Of a DNA stretch of 64,000 nucleotides, positions 35,479 to 45,087 are shown in pieces. The notes below the pieces were generated by a model. That model worked only from the letters and a program-made list of their open reading frames with translations. It ran no database searches and had not been told where the DNA came from. The DNA comes from Rhizobium sullae. GTDB lineage: Bacteria > Pseudomonadota > Alphaproteobacteria > Rhizobiales > Rhizobiaceae. The stretch covers positions 3,234,501 to 3,298,500 of the forward strand of contig NZ_CP104143.1 of the NCBI RefSeq assembly GCF_025200715.1, given 5' to 3'. The position numbers and the translations under genes are program-made. Position 1 is the first letter of the stretch, and every line of letters begins with the position of its first letter.

Positions 35479-37401
35479 ATGCATATCAGAGGGAAGACAC
35501 CGAAATCGGGTTTTGCGTATCGGCGGGCAGGCACCATGATGGTGATCGCGGCAACGGCTGCGTTTTCACCGGTTCTGACTGGCGAGGCCTATGCATTCAA
35601 GCTTTTCGGCATCACGATTTTTGGCGAAGACGACAGTGAGAGCGAGCAGGTACCCGATCCTGTGCGCTACGACGCCGATCTCACAACCGATACCGCCGAT
35701 CCCGATCTCAAAGAAGCGTTGGAGAACAGTTCCCGTCTGATCGGCGACGAAGATCGCCCGGTGTCCGGCGATCTCGGAATTGTCGTCAAGGCGCGCGACG
35801 ACCGCGACCGCTTGATCGCGACGCTCTATGAGAAGGCGCGTTACGGTGGCGTCGTGACAATCACGATCGACGGAAAGAATATCGATGACCTGCCTCCCAA
35901 TCCGACTTTCGATCGGTCGAAGCCAATCCCTGTTCATGTTGCAGTCGAGCCGGGACCCGTCTTCCGCGTCAAGGAAGTGCAGTTCGGCGGCGATGCTGCA
36001 AGCCGCAATCCTGCCGATTACGATTTGGCGCCTGGCGAAGAAGCCGGGTCGCTGACAATCATCAAGGCCGGTGACAAGATCGTCGAACAGTTGAAGAGCG
36101 AAGGAAGACCACTTGCGAAGCTGACCACGCGGCAAGTGGTGGCCGATCACAGCACCAGTACCGTGGATATCGTCATCGCGACGGAAGGCGGTCCGGTGGC
36201 CCCGATCGGCAACGTCGGCGTCACTGGGCAGAAAGCTGTTAAACCTGCTTTCATCCAGCGTTATTCGCGCCTCGAAAAAGGCGAAGCCTATTCTCCCGAA
36301 GCGCTCAAGAAGGCGGGCGAGCGGTTACGCGCGCTTGGCGTTTTTTCGAGCGTCACCATTCACGAAGCCGATACCCTTGCTGCCGACGGCACCTTGCCGA
36401 TGACCATCGAGGTCTCGGAAGGCAAGCAACGCTATTTCGGTTTCGGCGCCAATTACTCGACGATCGACGGCATCGGGGTCCAAGGCTATTGGGGACACCG
36501 CAACCTTTTCGGCGAAGCGGAATCCCTTCGGATCGAGGGAGCCGTTGGCCGCCTTGGCGAAAACGACATCACAAATCTTGACTATTCTACAGGCATTCTC
36601 TTCACCAAGCCGGGTGCCTTTTTTCCTGCGGCAACGCTGAAGGCCGGCATTCTCGCAAAGACCGAAAATCCAGATGCCTACAACGCCTCGCTGATCACAG
36701 CGTCGCTCGGCCTGTCTCATGAACTGACCGATCAGGATATCGTCTCGGCGAGCGCTGAAATCAGCTATGAAAAGGACGATGACGCGTTCGGCGACAATGA
36801 GTATCTGACTTTCGCCCTGCCGCTCACTTACGAGCGCGATGCGCGCGACAACAAACTCAATCCCACAGAAGGATACCGGGCAACGCTCGCAGCAACACCG
36901 AGCTACGAGGCATTCAACGGCGTCATCTATTCGTCCTTCGAGGGTTCGATATCCGGCTATCAGTCAATCGGCGCGGACGACAATGTTGTTTTTGCAGGCA
37001 AGGTTGCCGCCGGCCTGTTGGTCGGCGGAGAATTGCACGAGATTGCCGCAACAAGACGTTTTTTTGCCGGCGGTGGCGGGTCTGTGCGGGGGTATGGCTT
37101 CCAGGAGATTTCGCCGTACAACGCGGAGGACGAAGCGACAGGCGGCAAATCCTATGTCACGGCCTCGCTGGAAGCGCGCGTCCGGATCACCGAAACCATC
37201 GGCGTCGTCCCCTTCATCGACGTCGGAACGGTTGGGAGCGAGGAATTTCCCGATTTTTCCGATATCCGCGCCGGTGCCGGCATCGGAATTCGCTATGCCA
37301 CGCCTTTTGGTCCTCTGCGGCTTGATTTTGCCGTACCGTTGAACAAGTACGAGAATGGCACGAGTTACGGCATCTATGCCGGGATCGGCCAGTCTTTCTA
37401 G
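35479..37401 (+). CDS. tamA: Autotransporter assembly complex protein TamA (BamA family)
   Basis: 640 residues with a signal peptide ending near AYA-F (about 39), POTRA domains (around 130-330) and a C-terminal 16-strand outer-membrane barrel ending in the aromatic residue F. The barrel contains a BamA-type motif near GGGGSVRGYGFQ (about 530-545). It works with TamB to insert certain outer-membrane proteins. tamA and tamB are adjacent (62 bases apart), the classical arrangement. The start at 35479 is retained although a Met at residue 20 is also possible. Confidence 0.92.
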   Translation: MHIRGKTPKSGFAYRRAGTMMVIAATAAFSPVLTGEAYAFKLFGITIFGEDDSESEQVPDPVRYDADLTTDTADPDLKEALENSSRLIGDEDRPVSGDLGIVVKARDDRDRLIATLYEKARYGGVVTITIDGKNIDDLPPNPTFDRSKPIPVHVAVEPGPVFRVKEVQFGGDAASRNPADYDLAPGEEAGSLTIIKAGDKIVEQLKSEGRPLAKLTTRQVVADHSTSTVDIVIATEGGPVAPIGNVGVTGQKAVKPAFIQRYSRLEKGEAYSPEALKKAGERLRALGVFSSVTIHEADTLAADGTLPMTIEVSEGKQRYFGFGANYSTIDGIGVQGYWGHRNLFGEAESLRIEGAVGRLGENDITNLDYSTGILFTKPGAFFPAATLKAGILAKTENPDAYNASLITASLGLSHELTDQDIVSASAEISYEKDDDAFGDNEYLTFALPLTYERDARDNKLNPTEGYRATLAATPSYEAFNGVIYSSFEGSISGYQSIGADDNVVFAGKVAAGLLVGGELHEIAATRRFFAGGGGSVRGYGFQEISPYNAEDEATGGKSYVTASLEARVRITETIGVVPFIDVGTVGSEEFPDFSDIRAGAGIGIRYATPFGPLRLDFAVPLNKYENGTSYGIYAGIGQSF

Positions 37402-37409
37402 AATGCGAT

Positions 37410-37434
37410 ATTCGCGGATTTCAAACCCGCGAAT
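37410..37434 (+). other. Hairpin between tamA and tamB
   Basis: ATTCGCGG (37410-37417) and CCGCGAAT (37427-37434) make a perfect eight-base stem with a nine-base loop in the 62-base gap. No T-run follows, so it more likely stabilises or processes the mRNA than terminates it. Confidence 0.5.
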
Positions 37435-37463
37435 GATGACGAGAACGGGGTAGTTCCTCCTCC

Positions 37464-40400
37464 ATGCAGACGCTGACGAAATTCGTGAATTGGACCATCC
37501 GGGTGCTCGGCGTCACGACCGGCATTATGCTGATCCTCGCCTCCATAGGGATCGCAATCGTCGGCTTTACCTCGTTCGGCTCCCGCATCATCACGGAAGA
37601 GGTCGCCGAAATCCTTTCGAACCGCGACATGAAGATCGCTGTCCGTGAACCAAGCAGCCTGTTGACTGGCGGATTGCGCGCAGCGGAGATAACGGTCTCG
37701 GATACGCGGGGCGTATTCGCGCAGGTAACAGGTCTCTCGATAGACTGGAATCCGCTTGCGCTGCTCCGCGGCACGTTCCACGCAAACGAGATCTCCATCA
37801 GCTCGGTCAACCTTATTCGGAAGCCTGTACGCACTATCCCGTCGCCGCCGGCAAGCGGTGAGGATGAGGGTTTCATCCTGCCGATCAAAATCGATGTCGA
37901 CAAGATCGTCGTCCCGGAGGTCAGCCTCAGCGAACAGTTCACTGGGCGTGCGTTTACTTTAACGGCCGGCGGCAATCTGCGGGCCGACCAGAACGGCGGG
38001 ATCGCTGCAATCAATCTCAGCCGCCACGACGTGCCGGACGCTAGACTCTCAGCCGATTTGGCTTTCATGCCCGATCAGAACCAGCTGCGGCTGAAGGCGC
38101 AGCTTTCTGAACCGAAGGGTGGACTACTTGCGACTTTCCTATCGCTGCCGGGCGACCCTGCAGTCGATATCGTCGTCGACGGCGAAGGGCCGATTTCGGA
38201 TTGGAACGGCAGGCTTCAAGCCGCCCTGGACGGCCAGGAGCGCGCTTCGATCAAGGGACATCACGCCCTCACGCAGGATGGTCTGCACCACCTGGATCTC
38301 AAGGGCGGCGGCGATCTGAGCACACTTCTGCCTCCAGCCTTCCGGCCACTGTTTTCCGGCCAGACGAACATCGATGTCTCCGCCACCTTCGACAATAAGG
38401 GCAAACTTGACATCCAGACCGGCAACATAGCGACCGGCAGCGTCGTCATTGCGGCATCCGGCACTCTGGACCGAGCGGGCAACAACAGCCTGAACGCCAA
38501 CGTGCTCGGTACGTCAGGCCCGGTCGATTTTCGTTGGCCGCTTGCCGATGGCGAAGCGCGTTTCATGGTCACGGGCCTGAACCTCGCTCTCACCGGCGAT
38601 GCGCAGTCAGCACGATTGAACGCCAGCGCCTCCCTCGATGCGGCAACATTGCCGCAGGCGACGATCGGCAACGTAAAGCTGACCGCAAAGAGCGATTCCT
38701 TCAACCTCGCCAAGCGCTCGGGCGCCATTCAATTGCGGATGGTTGCCGGCGATACGATGTTTCAGAATCCGGATATCAATCGGGCGGTGCAAGGCCCCGT
38801 GACTCTTGCCGCGCCGCTTCAGATCGCCGCCGACAGCGTAGGTTTCAACGGGACGACGTTCGAAAGCGCCAATGCTAGCGGCACCGTCAACGGCACCTAC
38901 AAGCTTACCGACAACACGCTGACGGGGAATGCGAAGCTTACCGTTCAACCGGCCGCGCTGCCGCCCGCGATTGCGCCGCGCTTCGCTACGCCGATCTCGA
39001 TCGATACGCAGGTCGCCGGGACCATTCCGTCCAAGATCAATCTCTCGGATATCGTCATCAAATCGGGTACGATCGAAACCGCCGGCACGGTGACGCTTGA
39101 TGACGAAACCCTCACCGCCAACCTTTCCGGGCGCGTACCCGATATAAGCAAGCTGCTGGAAACCGCTGAAGGCGAGGCGAGCTATACGGTCAATGCCAGC
39201 GGCCCGCTGACGGCACTGGCGATAAAGGCAAACCTGAAGGCCGCAACCCTTCGCACCGCCGGCCGCACGCTTGGCGATCTGGACGTCAACATCTCCGGCA
39301 CGGTTGATCCAGCCGCACCACAGGGCACCGTCGATGCCAAAGGCACGATCGATGGCCAGCCGATCACCGTCAATGCCGATGCTCAGTCCAAAGACGGCAT
39401 CATCAGCATTCCGTCTCTCCGTGCATATGTCGGCAGGAACCGGCTGGAAGGCAATCTCCAGCTGTCCTCACGCTTCGAGCCGACTGGCCTGCTCGCTTTC
39501 GATTTTCCGGATATCAGCCCGCTGGCAGCACTTGGCGGACAGAAAGCCCAAGGCGATCTCAAGGGTATGCTCGACATCGCCAACGACAAAGGCAAGATCG
39601 CGCTCAAGGTGACGGCCGCAGGAAATGGCCTGCAGCGCGACACGCTTTCGATCGTGAGACCTGATATTGCTGTCACCGTCACCGATCTCAAAGCCCTCGC
39701 CGTCAATGGCATCATCAAGGCCGGCGAGATCTCTTCCGGGGCCAACAAGCTTGCAGGACCGGCGCTGAATTTCGTACTGCAACAGAACCGTACGAACTTC
39801 GATCTTAACGCTGTCTACGATGATAATCCGCTGCTTGCTGAAGGCGATCTCGAAGCGAATGCCGGCGGCATGACGATCCGGCTCGTCCGATTTTCGGGCA
39901 AGCCGCGCGACATTCCGGTTGAGCTTTCTCAACCCGCCGAAATCGCGATTGCGGACGGCCAGGCGGCGCTGAGAGGCCTCACGGTCAAAACCGCCAGCGG
40001 TTCCGTGGCAGTCACCGGCTCGGCGGGTGAGACGCTCGACATCAATGCCGTCATCAGCGACCTGCCCGCAAGCCTTGCCAACGGCTTCGTGCCGAAGCTG
40101 AACGCCGAAGGTGCCATCTCAGGCACGGTGACGGTCAAGGGTACGCGGGCGGCGCCGATTGCGGATTTCAAACTCGACTGGAAGAATGCTGCAACCAGCC
40201 ACACGAAAGGTGCGCATCTCGCGCCGCTCGGCGTCGCCACGACCGGAAGATTCGCCGATAACAAGCTCGACTTCGACGCAACCGTCGATGGCGCCGACGG
40301 ATTGTCCTTGAAATCCAGCGGAAACGTCGTTGTCGCGGGAACGGCGGTCCAAAACCTCGACGTGAATGCCAATCTCAACAATGTCCCGGCAAGCATTGCA

Positions 40401-43400
40401 AACAGCTTCGTGCCCGGACTTGCTGCGCAGGGCACGATCTCAGGAACTGCCAAGGCATCGGGAACGCCTGTTGCGCCGGCAGTCGATTTCGATCTCGACT
40501 GGAAGGACGCAGCCACTAGCCATACGAAACAGGCAGGTCTCGCTCTGCTTGGCTTAAGTGCGACGGGTAAATTAGCAGACAACAAACTCGACTTCGATGC
40601 GGACCTGACCGGTGCAGCCAACATGGGACTGAGCGCGGACGGGAATATCGTTATCGCGGGAACGACGGTCCAAAACCTCGATGTGAATGCCAATCTCAAC
40701 AATGTCCCGGCAAGCATTGCAAACAGCTTCGTGCCCGGACTTGCTGCGCAGGGCACGATCTCAGGAACTGCCAAGGCATCGGGAACGCCTGTTGCGCCGG
40801 CCGTCGATTTCGATCTCGACTGGAAGGACGCAGCCACTAGCCATACGAAACAGGCAGGTCTCGCTCCGCTTGGCTTAAGCGCGACGGGTAAATTCGCCGA
40901 CAACAAACTCGACTTCGATGCGGACCTGACCGGTGCAGCCAACATGGGACTGAGCGCGGACGGGAATATCGTTGTCGCGGGAACGACGGTCCAAAACCTC
41001 GATGTGAATGCCAATCTCAACAATGTCCCGGCAAGCATTGCAAACAGCTTCGTGCCCGGACTTGCTGCGCAGGGCACGATCTCAGGAACTGCCAAAGCAT
41101 CGGGAACGCCTGTTGCGCCGGCCGTCGATTTCGATCTCGACTGGAAGGACGCAGCCACTAGCCATACGAAACAGGCAGGTCTCGCTCCGCTTGGCTTAAG
41201 TGCGACGGGTAAATTCGCCGACAACAAACTCGACTTCGATGCGGACCTGACCGGTGCAGCCAACATGGGACTGAGCGCGGACGGGAATATCGTTGTCGCG
41301 GGAACGACGGTCCAAAACCTCGATGTGAATGCCAATCTCAACAATGTCCCGGCAAGCATTGCAAACAGCTTCGTGCCCGGACTTGCTGCGCAGGGCACGA
41401 TCTCAGGAACTGCCAAAGCATCGGGAACGCCTGTTGCGCCGGCCGTCGATTTCGATCTCGACTGGAAGGACGCAGCCACTAGCCATACGAAACAGGCAGG
41501 TCTCGCTCCGCTTGGCTTAAGCGCGACGGGTAAATTCGCCGACAACAAACTCGACTTCGATGCGGACCTGACCGGTGCAGCCAACATGGGACTGAGCGCG
41601 GACGGGAATATCGTTATCGCGGGAACGACGGTCCAAAACCTCGACGTGAATGCCAATCTCAACAATGTCCCGGCAAGCATTGCAAACAGCTTCGTGCCCG
41701 GACTTGCTGCGGAGGGCACGATCTCAGGAACTGCCAAAGCATTGGGAACGCCTGTTGCGCCGGCCGTCGATTTCGATCTCGACTGGAAGGACGCAGCCAC
41801 TAGCCATACAAAACAGGCAGGTCTCGCTCCGCTTGGCTTAAGCGCGACGGGTAAATTCGCCGACAACAAACTCGACTTCGATGCGGACCTGACCGGTGCA
41901 GCCAACATGGGACTGAGCGCGGACGGGAATATCGTTATCGCGGGAACGACGGTCCAAAACCTCGACGTGAATGCCAATCTCAACAATGTCCCGGCAAGCA
42001 TTGCAAACAGCTTCGTGCCCGGACTTGCTGCGGAGGGCACGATCTCAGGAACTGCCAAAGCATTGGGAACGCCTGTTGCGCCAGCAGTCGATTTCGATCT
42101 CGACTGGAAGGACGCAGCCACAAGCCATACCAAAGTTTCCGGATTGAAAGCGCTCGGGCTGAGCGCAACCGGCAAATTTGCAGATAACAGGCTCGACTTC
42201 GATGCAAATGCGAATGCCGCGGGAAACGTGGCTGCGAAAGCGGCGGGTAACATTGTTGTTGCCGGGGAGACTGTTCAGAGTTTGCAGATCGACGCCAACG
42301 TCGCCAACATTCCCGCAAGCATCGCAAACGGCTTCGTACCAGGCCTAGCTGCCTCCGGCACTGTCTCGGGAACCGTGACCGCTTCCGGTACACCCACTTC
42401 ACCTGCCGTTGATTTCAAGCTCGATTGGAAGGACCTAGCCACAAGCCAAACCAAGGGTGCAAGGCTGTCCTCCTTGGATCTCAGCGCGAGCGGCAAATTT
42501 GCCGCCAATAGGCTCGATTTCGATGCAAATGCGCGTGGCGCCGATGGCGCCTCGCTGAGAGCGACCGGCAATGCCGCGCTTGCCGGCAGGACAGTGGAGA
42601 GCCTGAGCGTTGACGCCAACATTGCCAATCTTCCGGCAGGCATAGCCAACAATTTCGTGCCAGGTCTTGCAGCAGAAGGCATTATTTCAGGGACGGTTAC
42701 GGCCTCGGGAAACCTCGCCTCCCCCGCAGCCGATTTCAAACTCGACTGGAAGAATGCGGCAACCAGCCACACCAAGAAGGCAGGACTGTCCCAGCTCGCA
42801 CTGAACGCGACTGGCAAGCTTGCGAATAACAGGCTCGACTTCAATGCCGATCTGAACGGCGCCGGCAACGTGGCGCTGAAGGCCGGAGGCAATGTCATGA
42901 TAGAGGGGACGGCCGTCAAGAACCTCAAGGTGGACGCCAATATCTCCAATCTTCCGGCGAGCGTGGCAAACGGCTTCGTGCCCGGTCTCGCCGCGTCGGG
43001 AACGATCTCTGGAACGGTATCGGTTTCCGGCTCCCTTTCCGCACCGACCGTCGATTTCAAGCTTGACTGGAAGGATGCGGCAACGGGCCAGACCAAAGGC
43101 GCGGGCCTCTCGCCGTTCGAAATCGCGGCAAGCGGCAAACTCGCCAACAACAACCTTACGATTGATACCAACCTTATAGGCGAGAGCGGCCTTTCCATGA
43201 AAGGCGGCGGCACCGTTGCGATCACGGGCAACCGGGCCCTCAATCTGCAATTCCGCGGCAACCTCCCCTTTGCCATATTGGGCGCACAGCTGGCGCAGCA
43301 GGGCTTCGTCGCGGAAGGCACCGCCGACATAGACCTCCGTGTCACCGGCACGGCTGCCGGGCCTATCGTCAATGGGACCATTACGACGAGCGGCGCCAAG

Positions 43401-44531
43401 CTGGTCGATGTCCGCAGAAACCTTGCGCTCAACAATGTCACCGCCAAGATCACCATGAATGGCGAACAGGCCACCATCTCCCGCCTGAGCGGCAATTTCG
43501 TGAGCGGCGGCAGCGTTACGGCAAGTGGAACGATCGGGATCCGACCGGGCAGCGGCTATCCGGTAAACATCGAGGTTAGGCTCGACAGGGCAGTCTATGT
43601 TGACGGAACGCTTGTCGTCGCGACGGTCGACGGCAATCTCGGCCTCCGGGGTCCGCTGCTCACCAACCCAACGCTGAGCGGCAGGTTGAACGTCGAAAAA
43701 GCGTCGATCACCGTGCCGGACAAACTGCCGACTTCACTGCGGGAAATCAACATCAAACACCTCCATGCACCATCGGCGGTGCGTGCCCAACTGCGCGACG
43801 AAAACGCGCAGAAGCCCGGCGAGAAATCCACGATACTCGCGCTCGATCTGCAGATTGACGCGCCCTCGCAAATCTTCGTCCGCGGCCGCGGCATCGATTC
43901 GGAACTCGGTGGCAGTGTTACGATCAGAGGAACGGCTGCAACGCCCGTCGTTTCCGGCGGCTTCACCATGCGTCGCGGACGCTTGACCATCCTTAGTCGG
44001 CGCCTGAACTTTACCGACAGGAGCCGTATTACCTTTGCTGGCGATTTGACGCCGACGCTCGATATGGAAGCAAGCTCCACATCGGGAACGACGACGCTCA
44101 CCGTCGACGTCACGGGACTTGCTACGGATCCCTCGATCACCTTTTCGTCCTCGCCGACCCTGCCGCAGGACGAGGTGCTGGCGCAGCTGATCTTCGGCCA
44201 ATCCATGTCGAAGCTCTCGCCGGTCCAGATCGCGCAGCTCGCCGATGCGGTGAGCCAGCTAGCGGGCGGACGCTCAACCTCGCTTTTCGAGGGACTCCGC
44301 AACCAGCTTGGTGTCGACGACCTCAATATCAGCACAGACGAGAAGGGGCAGACGAGCGTCAGCGTCGGCCGCTATCTGAATGAGCGCACCTATTTCGAAT
44401 TACAGCAGGGCGGCGAGGCAGGCGCCAAGGCGATCATCAATCTCGATATCGGGCGTGGCGTGAAATTGCGCGGTGCTGCAGGCGGAAACGGTGCTGGCGA
44501 AGCCGGCATCGTCTACGAGCATGAATACTAG
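37464..44531 (+). CDS. tamB: Translocation and assembly module protein TamB, repeat-expanded
   Basis: 2355 residues, far longer than E. coli TamB (1259). An N-terminal membrane anchor (about 11-35, RVLGVTTGIMLILASIGIAIVGF) is followed by a long beta-rich periplasmic body that should form a groove carrying lipids or unfolded barrels between membranes. The C-terminal TamB/DUF490 domain (about 2000-2355) has ATVDGNLGLRGPLLTNPTLSG, FTMRRGRLTIL, and ends GIVYEHEY. Residues 855-1924 consist of ten tandem units of exactly 107 residues, five almost identical in DNA. The frame is intact throughout. Its stop overlaps the convergent Lrp gene by four bases. Confidence 0.94.
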   Translation: MQTLTKFVNWTIRVLGVTTGIMLILASIGIAIVGFTSFGSRIITEEVAEILSNRDMKIAVREPSSLLTGGLRAAEITVSDTRGVFAQVTGLSIDWNPLALLRGTFHANEISISSVNLIRKPVRTIPSPPASGEDEGFILPIKIDVDKIVVPEVSLSEQFTGRAFTLTAGGNLRADQNGGIAAINLSRHDVPDARLSADLAFMPDQNQLRLKAQLSEPKGGLLATFLSLPGDPAVDIVVDGEGPISDWNGRLQAALDGQERASIKGHHALTQDGLHHLDLKGGGDLSTLLPPAFRPLFSGQTNIDVSATFDNKGKLDIQTGNIATGSVVIAASGTLDRAGNNSLNANVLGTSGPVDFRWPLADGEARFMVTGLNLALTGDAQSARLNASASLDAATLPQATIGNVKLTAKSDSFNLAKRSGAIQLRMVAGDTMFQNPDINRAVQGPVTLAAPLQIAADSVGFNGTTFESANASGTVNGTYKLTDNTLTGNAKLTVQPAALPPAIAPRFATPISIDTQVAGTIPSKINLSDIVIKSGTIETAGTVTLDDETLTANLSGRVPDISKLLETAEGEASYTVNASGPLTALAIKANLKAATLRTAGRTLGDLDVNISGTVDPAAPQGTVDAKGTIDGQPITVNADAQSKDGIISIPSLRAYVGRNRLEGNLQLSSRFEPTGLLAFDFPDISPLAALGGQKAQGDLKGMLDIANDKGKIALKVTAAGNGLQRDTLSIVRPDIAVTVTDLKALAVNGIIKAGEISSGANKLAGPALNFVLQQNRTNFDLNAVYDDNPLLAEGDLEANAGGMTIRLVRFSGKPRDIPVELSQPAEIAIADGQAALRGLTVKTASGSVAVTGSAGETLDINAVISDLPASLANGFVPKLNAEGAISGTVTVKGTRAAPIADFKLDWKNAATSHTKGAHLAPLGVATTGRFADNKLDFDATVDGADGLSLKSSGNVVVAGTAVQNLDVNANLNNVPASIANSFVPGLAAQGTISGTAKASGTPVAPAVDFDLDWKDAATSHTKQAGLALLGLSATGKLADNKLDFDADLTGAANMGLSADGNIVIAGTTVQNLDVNANLNNVPASIANSFVPGLAAQGTISGTAKASGTPVAPAVDFDLDWKDAATSHTKQAGLAPLGLSATGKFADNKLDFDADLTGAANMGLSADGNIVVAGTTVQNLDVNANLNNVPASIANSFVPGLAAQGTISGTAKASGTPVAPAVDFDLDWKDAATSHTKQAGLAPLGLSATGKFADNKLDFDADLTGAANMGLSADGNIVVAGTTVQNLDVNANLNNVPASIANSFVPGLAAQGTISGTAKASGTPVAPAVDFDLDWKDAATSHTKQAGLAPLGLSATGKFADNKLDFDADLTGAANMGLSADGNIVIAGTTVQNLDVNANLNNVPASIANSFVPGLAAEGTISGTAKALGTPVAPAVDFDLDWKDAATSHTKQAGLAPLGLSATGKFADNKLDFDADLTGAANMGLSADGNIVIAGTTVQNLDVNANLNNVPASIANSFVPGLAAEGTISGTAKALGTPVAPAVDFDLDWKDAATSHTKVSGLKALGLSATGKFADNRLDFDANANAAGNVAAKAAGNIVVAGETVQSLQIDANVANIPASIANGFVPGLAASGTVSGTVTASGTPTSPAVDFKLDWKDLATSQTKGARLSSLDLSASGKFAANRLDFDANARGADGASLRATGNAALAGRTVESLSVDANIANLPAGIANNFVPGLAAEGIISGTVTASGNLASPAADFKLDWKNAATSHTKKAGLSQLALNATGKLANNRLDFNADLNGAGNVALKAGGNVMIEGTAVKNLKVDANISNLPASVANGFVPGLAASGTISGTVSVSGSLSAPTVDFKLDWKDAATGQTKGAGLSPFEIAASGKLANNNLTIDTNLIGESGLSMKGGGTVAITGNRALNLQFRGNLPFAILGAQLAQQGFVAEGTADIDLRVTGTAAGPIVNGTITTSGAKLVDVRRNLALNNVTAKITMNGEQATISRLSGNFVSGGSVTASGTIGIRPGSGYPVNIEVRLDRAVYVDGTLVVATVDGNLGLRGPLLTNPTLSGRLNVEKASITVPDKLPTSLREINIKHLHAPSAVRAQLRDENAQKPGEKSTILALDLQIDAPSQIFVRGRGIDSELGGSVTIRGTAATPVVSGGFTMRRGRLTILSRRLNFTDRSRITFAGDLTPTLDMEASSTSGTTTLTVDVTGLATDPSITFSSSPTLPQDEVLAQLIFGQSMSKLSPVQIAQLADAVSQLAGGRSTSLFEGLRNQLGVDDLNISTDEKGQTSVSVGRYLNERTYFELQQGGEAGAKAIINLDIGRGVKLRGAAGGNGAGEAGIVYEHEY
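40026..43235 (+). repeat. Ten tandem 321-bp (107-codon) repeats within tamB
   Basis: Units start at 40026, 40347, 40668, 40989, 41310, 41631, 41952, 42273, 42594 and 42915, all exactly 321 bases. Units from 40347 through 41951, and the first half of the next, are nearly identical in DNA. The outer units at 40026 and from 42273 on are diverged but keep the same framework: PASxANxFVPxLxAxGxISGT, then DFxLDWKxAATSHTK, then LDF. Occasional differences (GLAAQ/GLAAE, AKAS/AKAL, VVAGTT/VIAGTT) are shared by neighbouring units, a sign of recent duplication and gene conversion. Confidence 0.95.
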
Positions 44532-44956
44532 AATCCGGTCTTCCTGGTTTTCAGCAGGATACTGGTTTCGGTCGAATTGATGCCATTGATGAGCCGGATA
44601 CGGCGCAGCGTCTCATCGAAGGAGACGAGATCGCGATCCTCAAGCTCTGCGACGAAATCCCATTTGCCGTTGGTGCTGTGCAACGCGCGCACCTGCGGAA
44701 GACCGCGCAACTGATCGGCCACCCGGTCTGCGAGTTTGCCGAGAACCTCGATCATGACGATGGCGCGAACGCCGGCGGCGCGTGTCTCATGGCCGGTACG
44801 GATGGTGAAAGCGGCAATGGTGCCGCTTGCGACCAGCCGGTCGATGCGGGCGGCAACGGTCGCACGCGACGCGCCGGTCATCGCGGCAAGAGAGGATACC
44901 GGCGTTCTCGCATTATGGCGAAGCGCACTGAGAAGTTCTTGGTCAAGGTCGTCCAT
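44528..44956 (-). CDS. Lrp/AsnC family transcriptional regulator
   Basis: 142 residues from ATG 44956. The N-terminal winged helix-turn-helix (LDQELLSALRHNARTPVSSLAAMTGASRATVAARIDRLVASGTI) and the C-terminal RAM/AsnC ligand-binding domain are intact. It is divergent from the arginase gene, and family practice (regulators of arginine or ornithine catabolism) suggests it controls arginase-rocD in response to an amino acid. A perfect ACACTT-N4-AAGTGT dyad lies in the shared region. The effector is not known. Confidence 0.9.
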   Translation of the reverse strand: MDDLDQELLSALRHNARTPVSSLAAMTGASRATVAARIDRLVASGTIAAFTIRTGHETRAAGVRAIVMIEVLGKLADRVADQLRGLPQVRALHSTNGKWDFVAELEDRDLVSFDETLRRIRLINGINSTETSILLKTRKTGF

Positions 44957-44976
44957 GGCGATCACTTTGGCGAAAC

Positions 44977-44997
44977 ACACTTAGCAAAGTGTATAAT
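44977..44997. promoter_or_regulatory. Dyad operator overlapping the arginase promoter
   Basis: ACACTT (44977-44982) and AAGTGT (44987-44992) form a perfect dyad with a four-base centre, overlapping a TATAAT -10 sequence at 44992-44997. A second, wider pairing CACTTT (44964-44969)/AAAGTG is also possible. The site sits between the divergent Lrp-type regulator and arginase genes. Confidence 0.6.
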
Positions 44998-45087
44998 CGG
45001 ATTTCATTTCTGACACTTTTCCATCTTTTTGCCGTCACGTCGATATCCGATTATGCGTCAATCCAATTTCGAACCGGAGCGCCCAGA

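Noticed and set aside
39929..42253. A 774-residue repetitive open frame on the minus strand
   Set aside because: It is the reverse of the tamB repeats; a 321-bp unit with one open antisense frame stays open in every copy.
40026..43235. Possible CRISPR array or satellite DNA because of regular spacing
   Set aside because: The period is 321 bp with no spacers, the frame is open through all units and they encode one protein.
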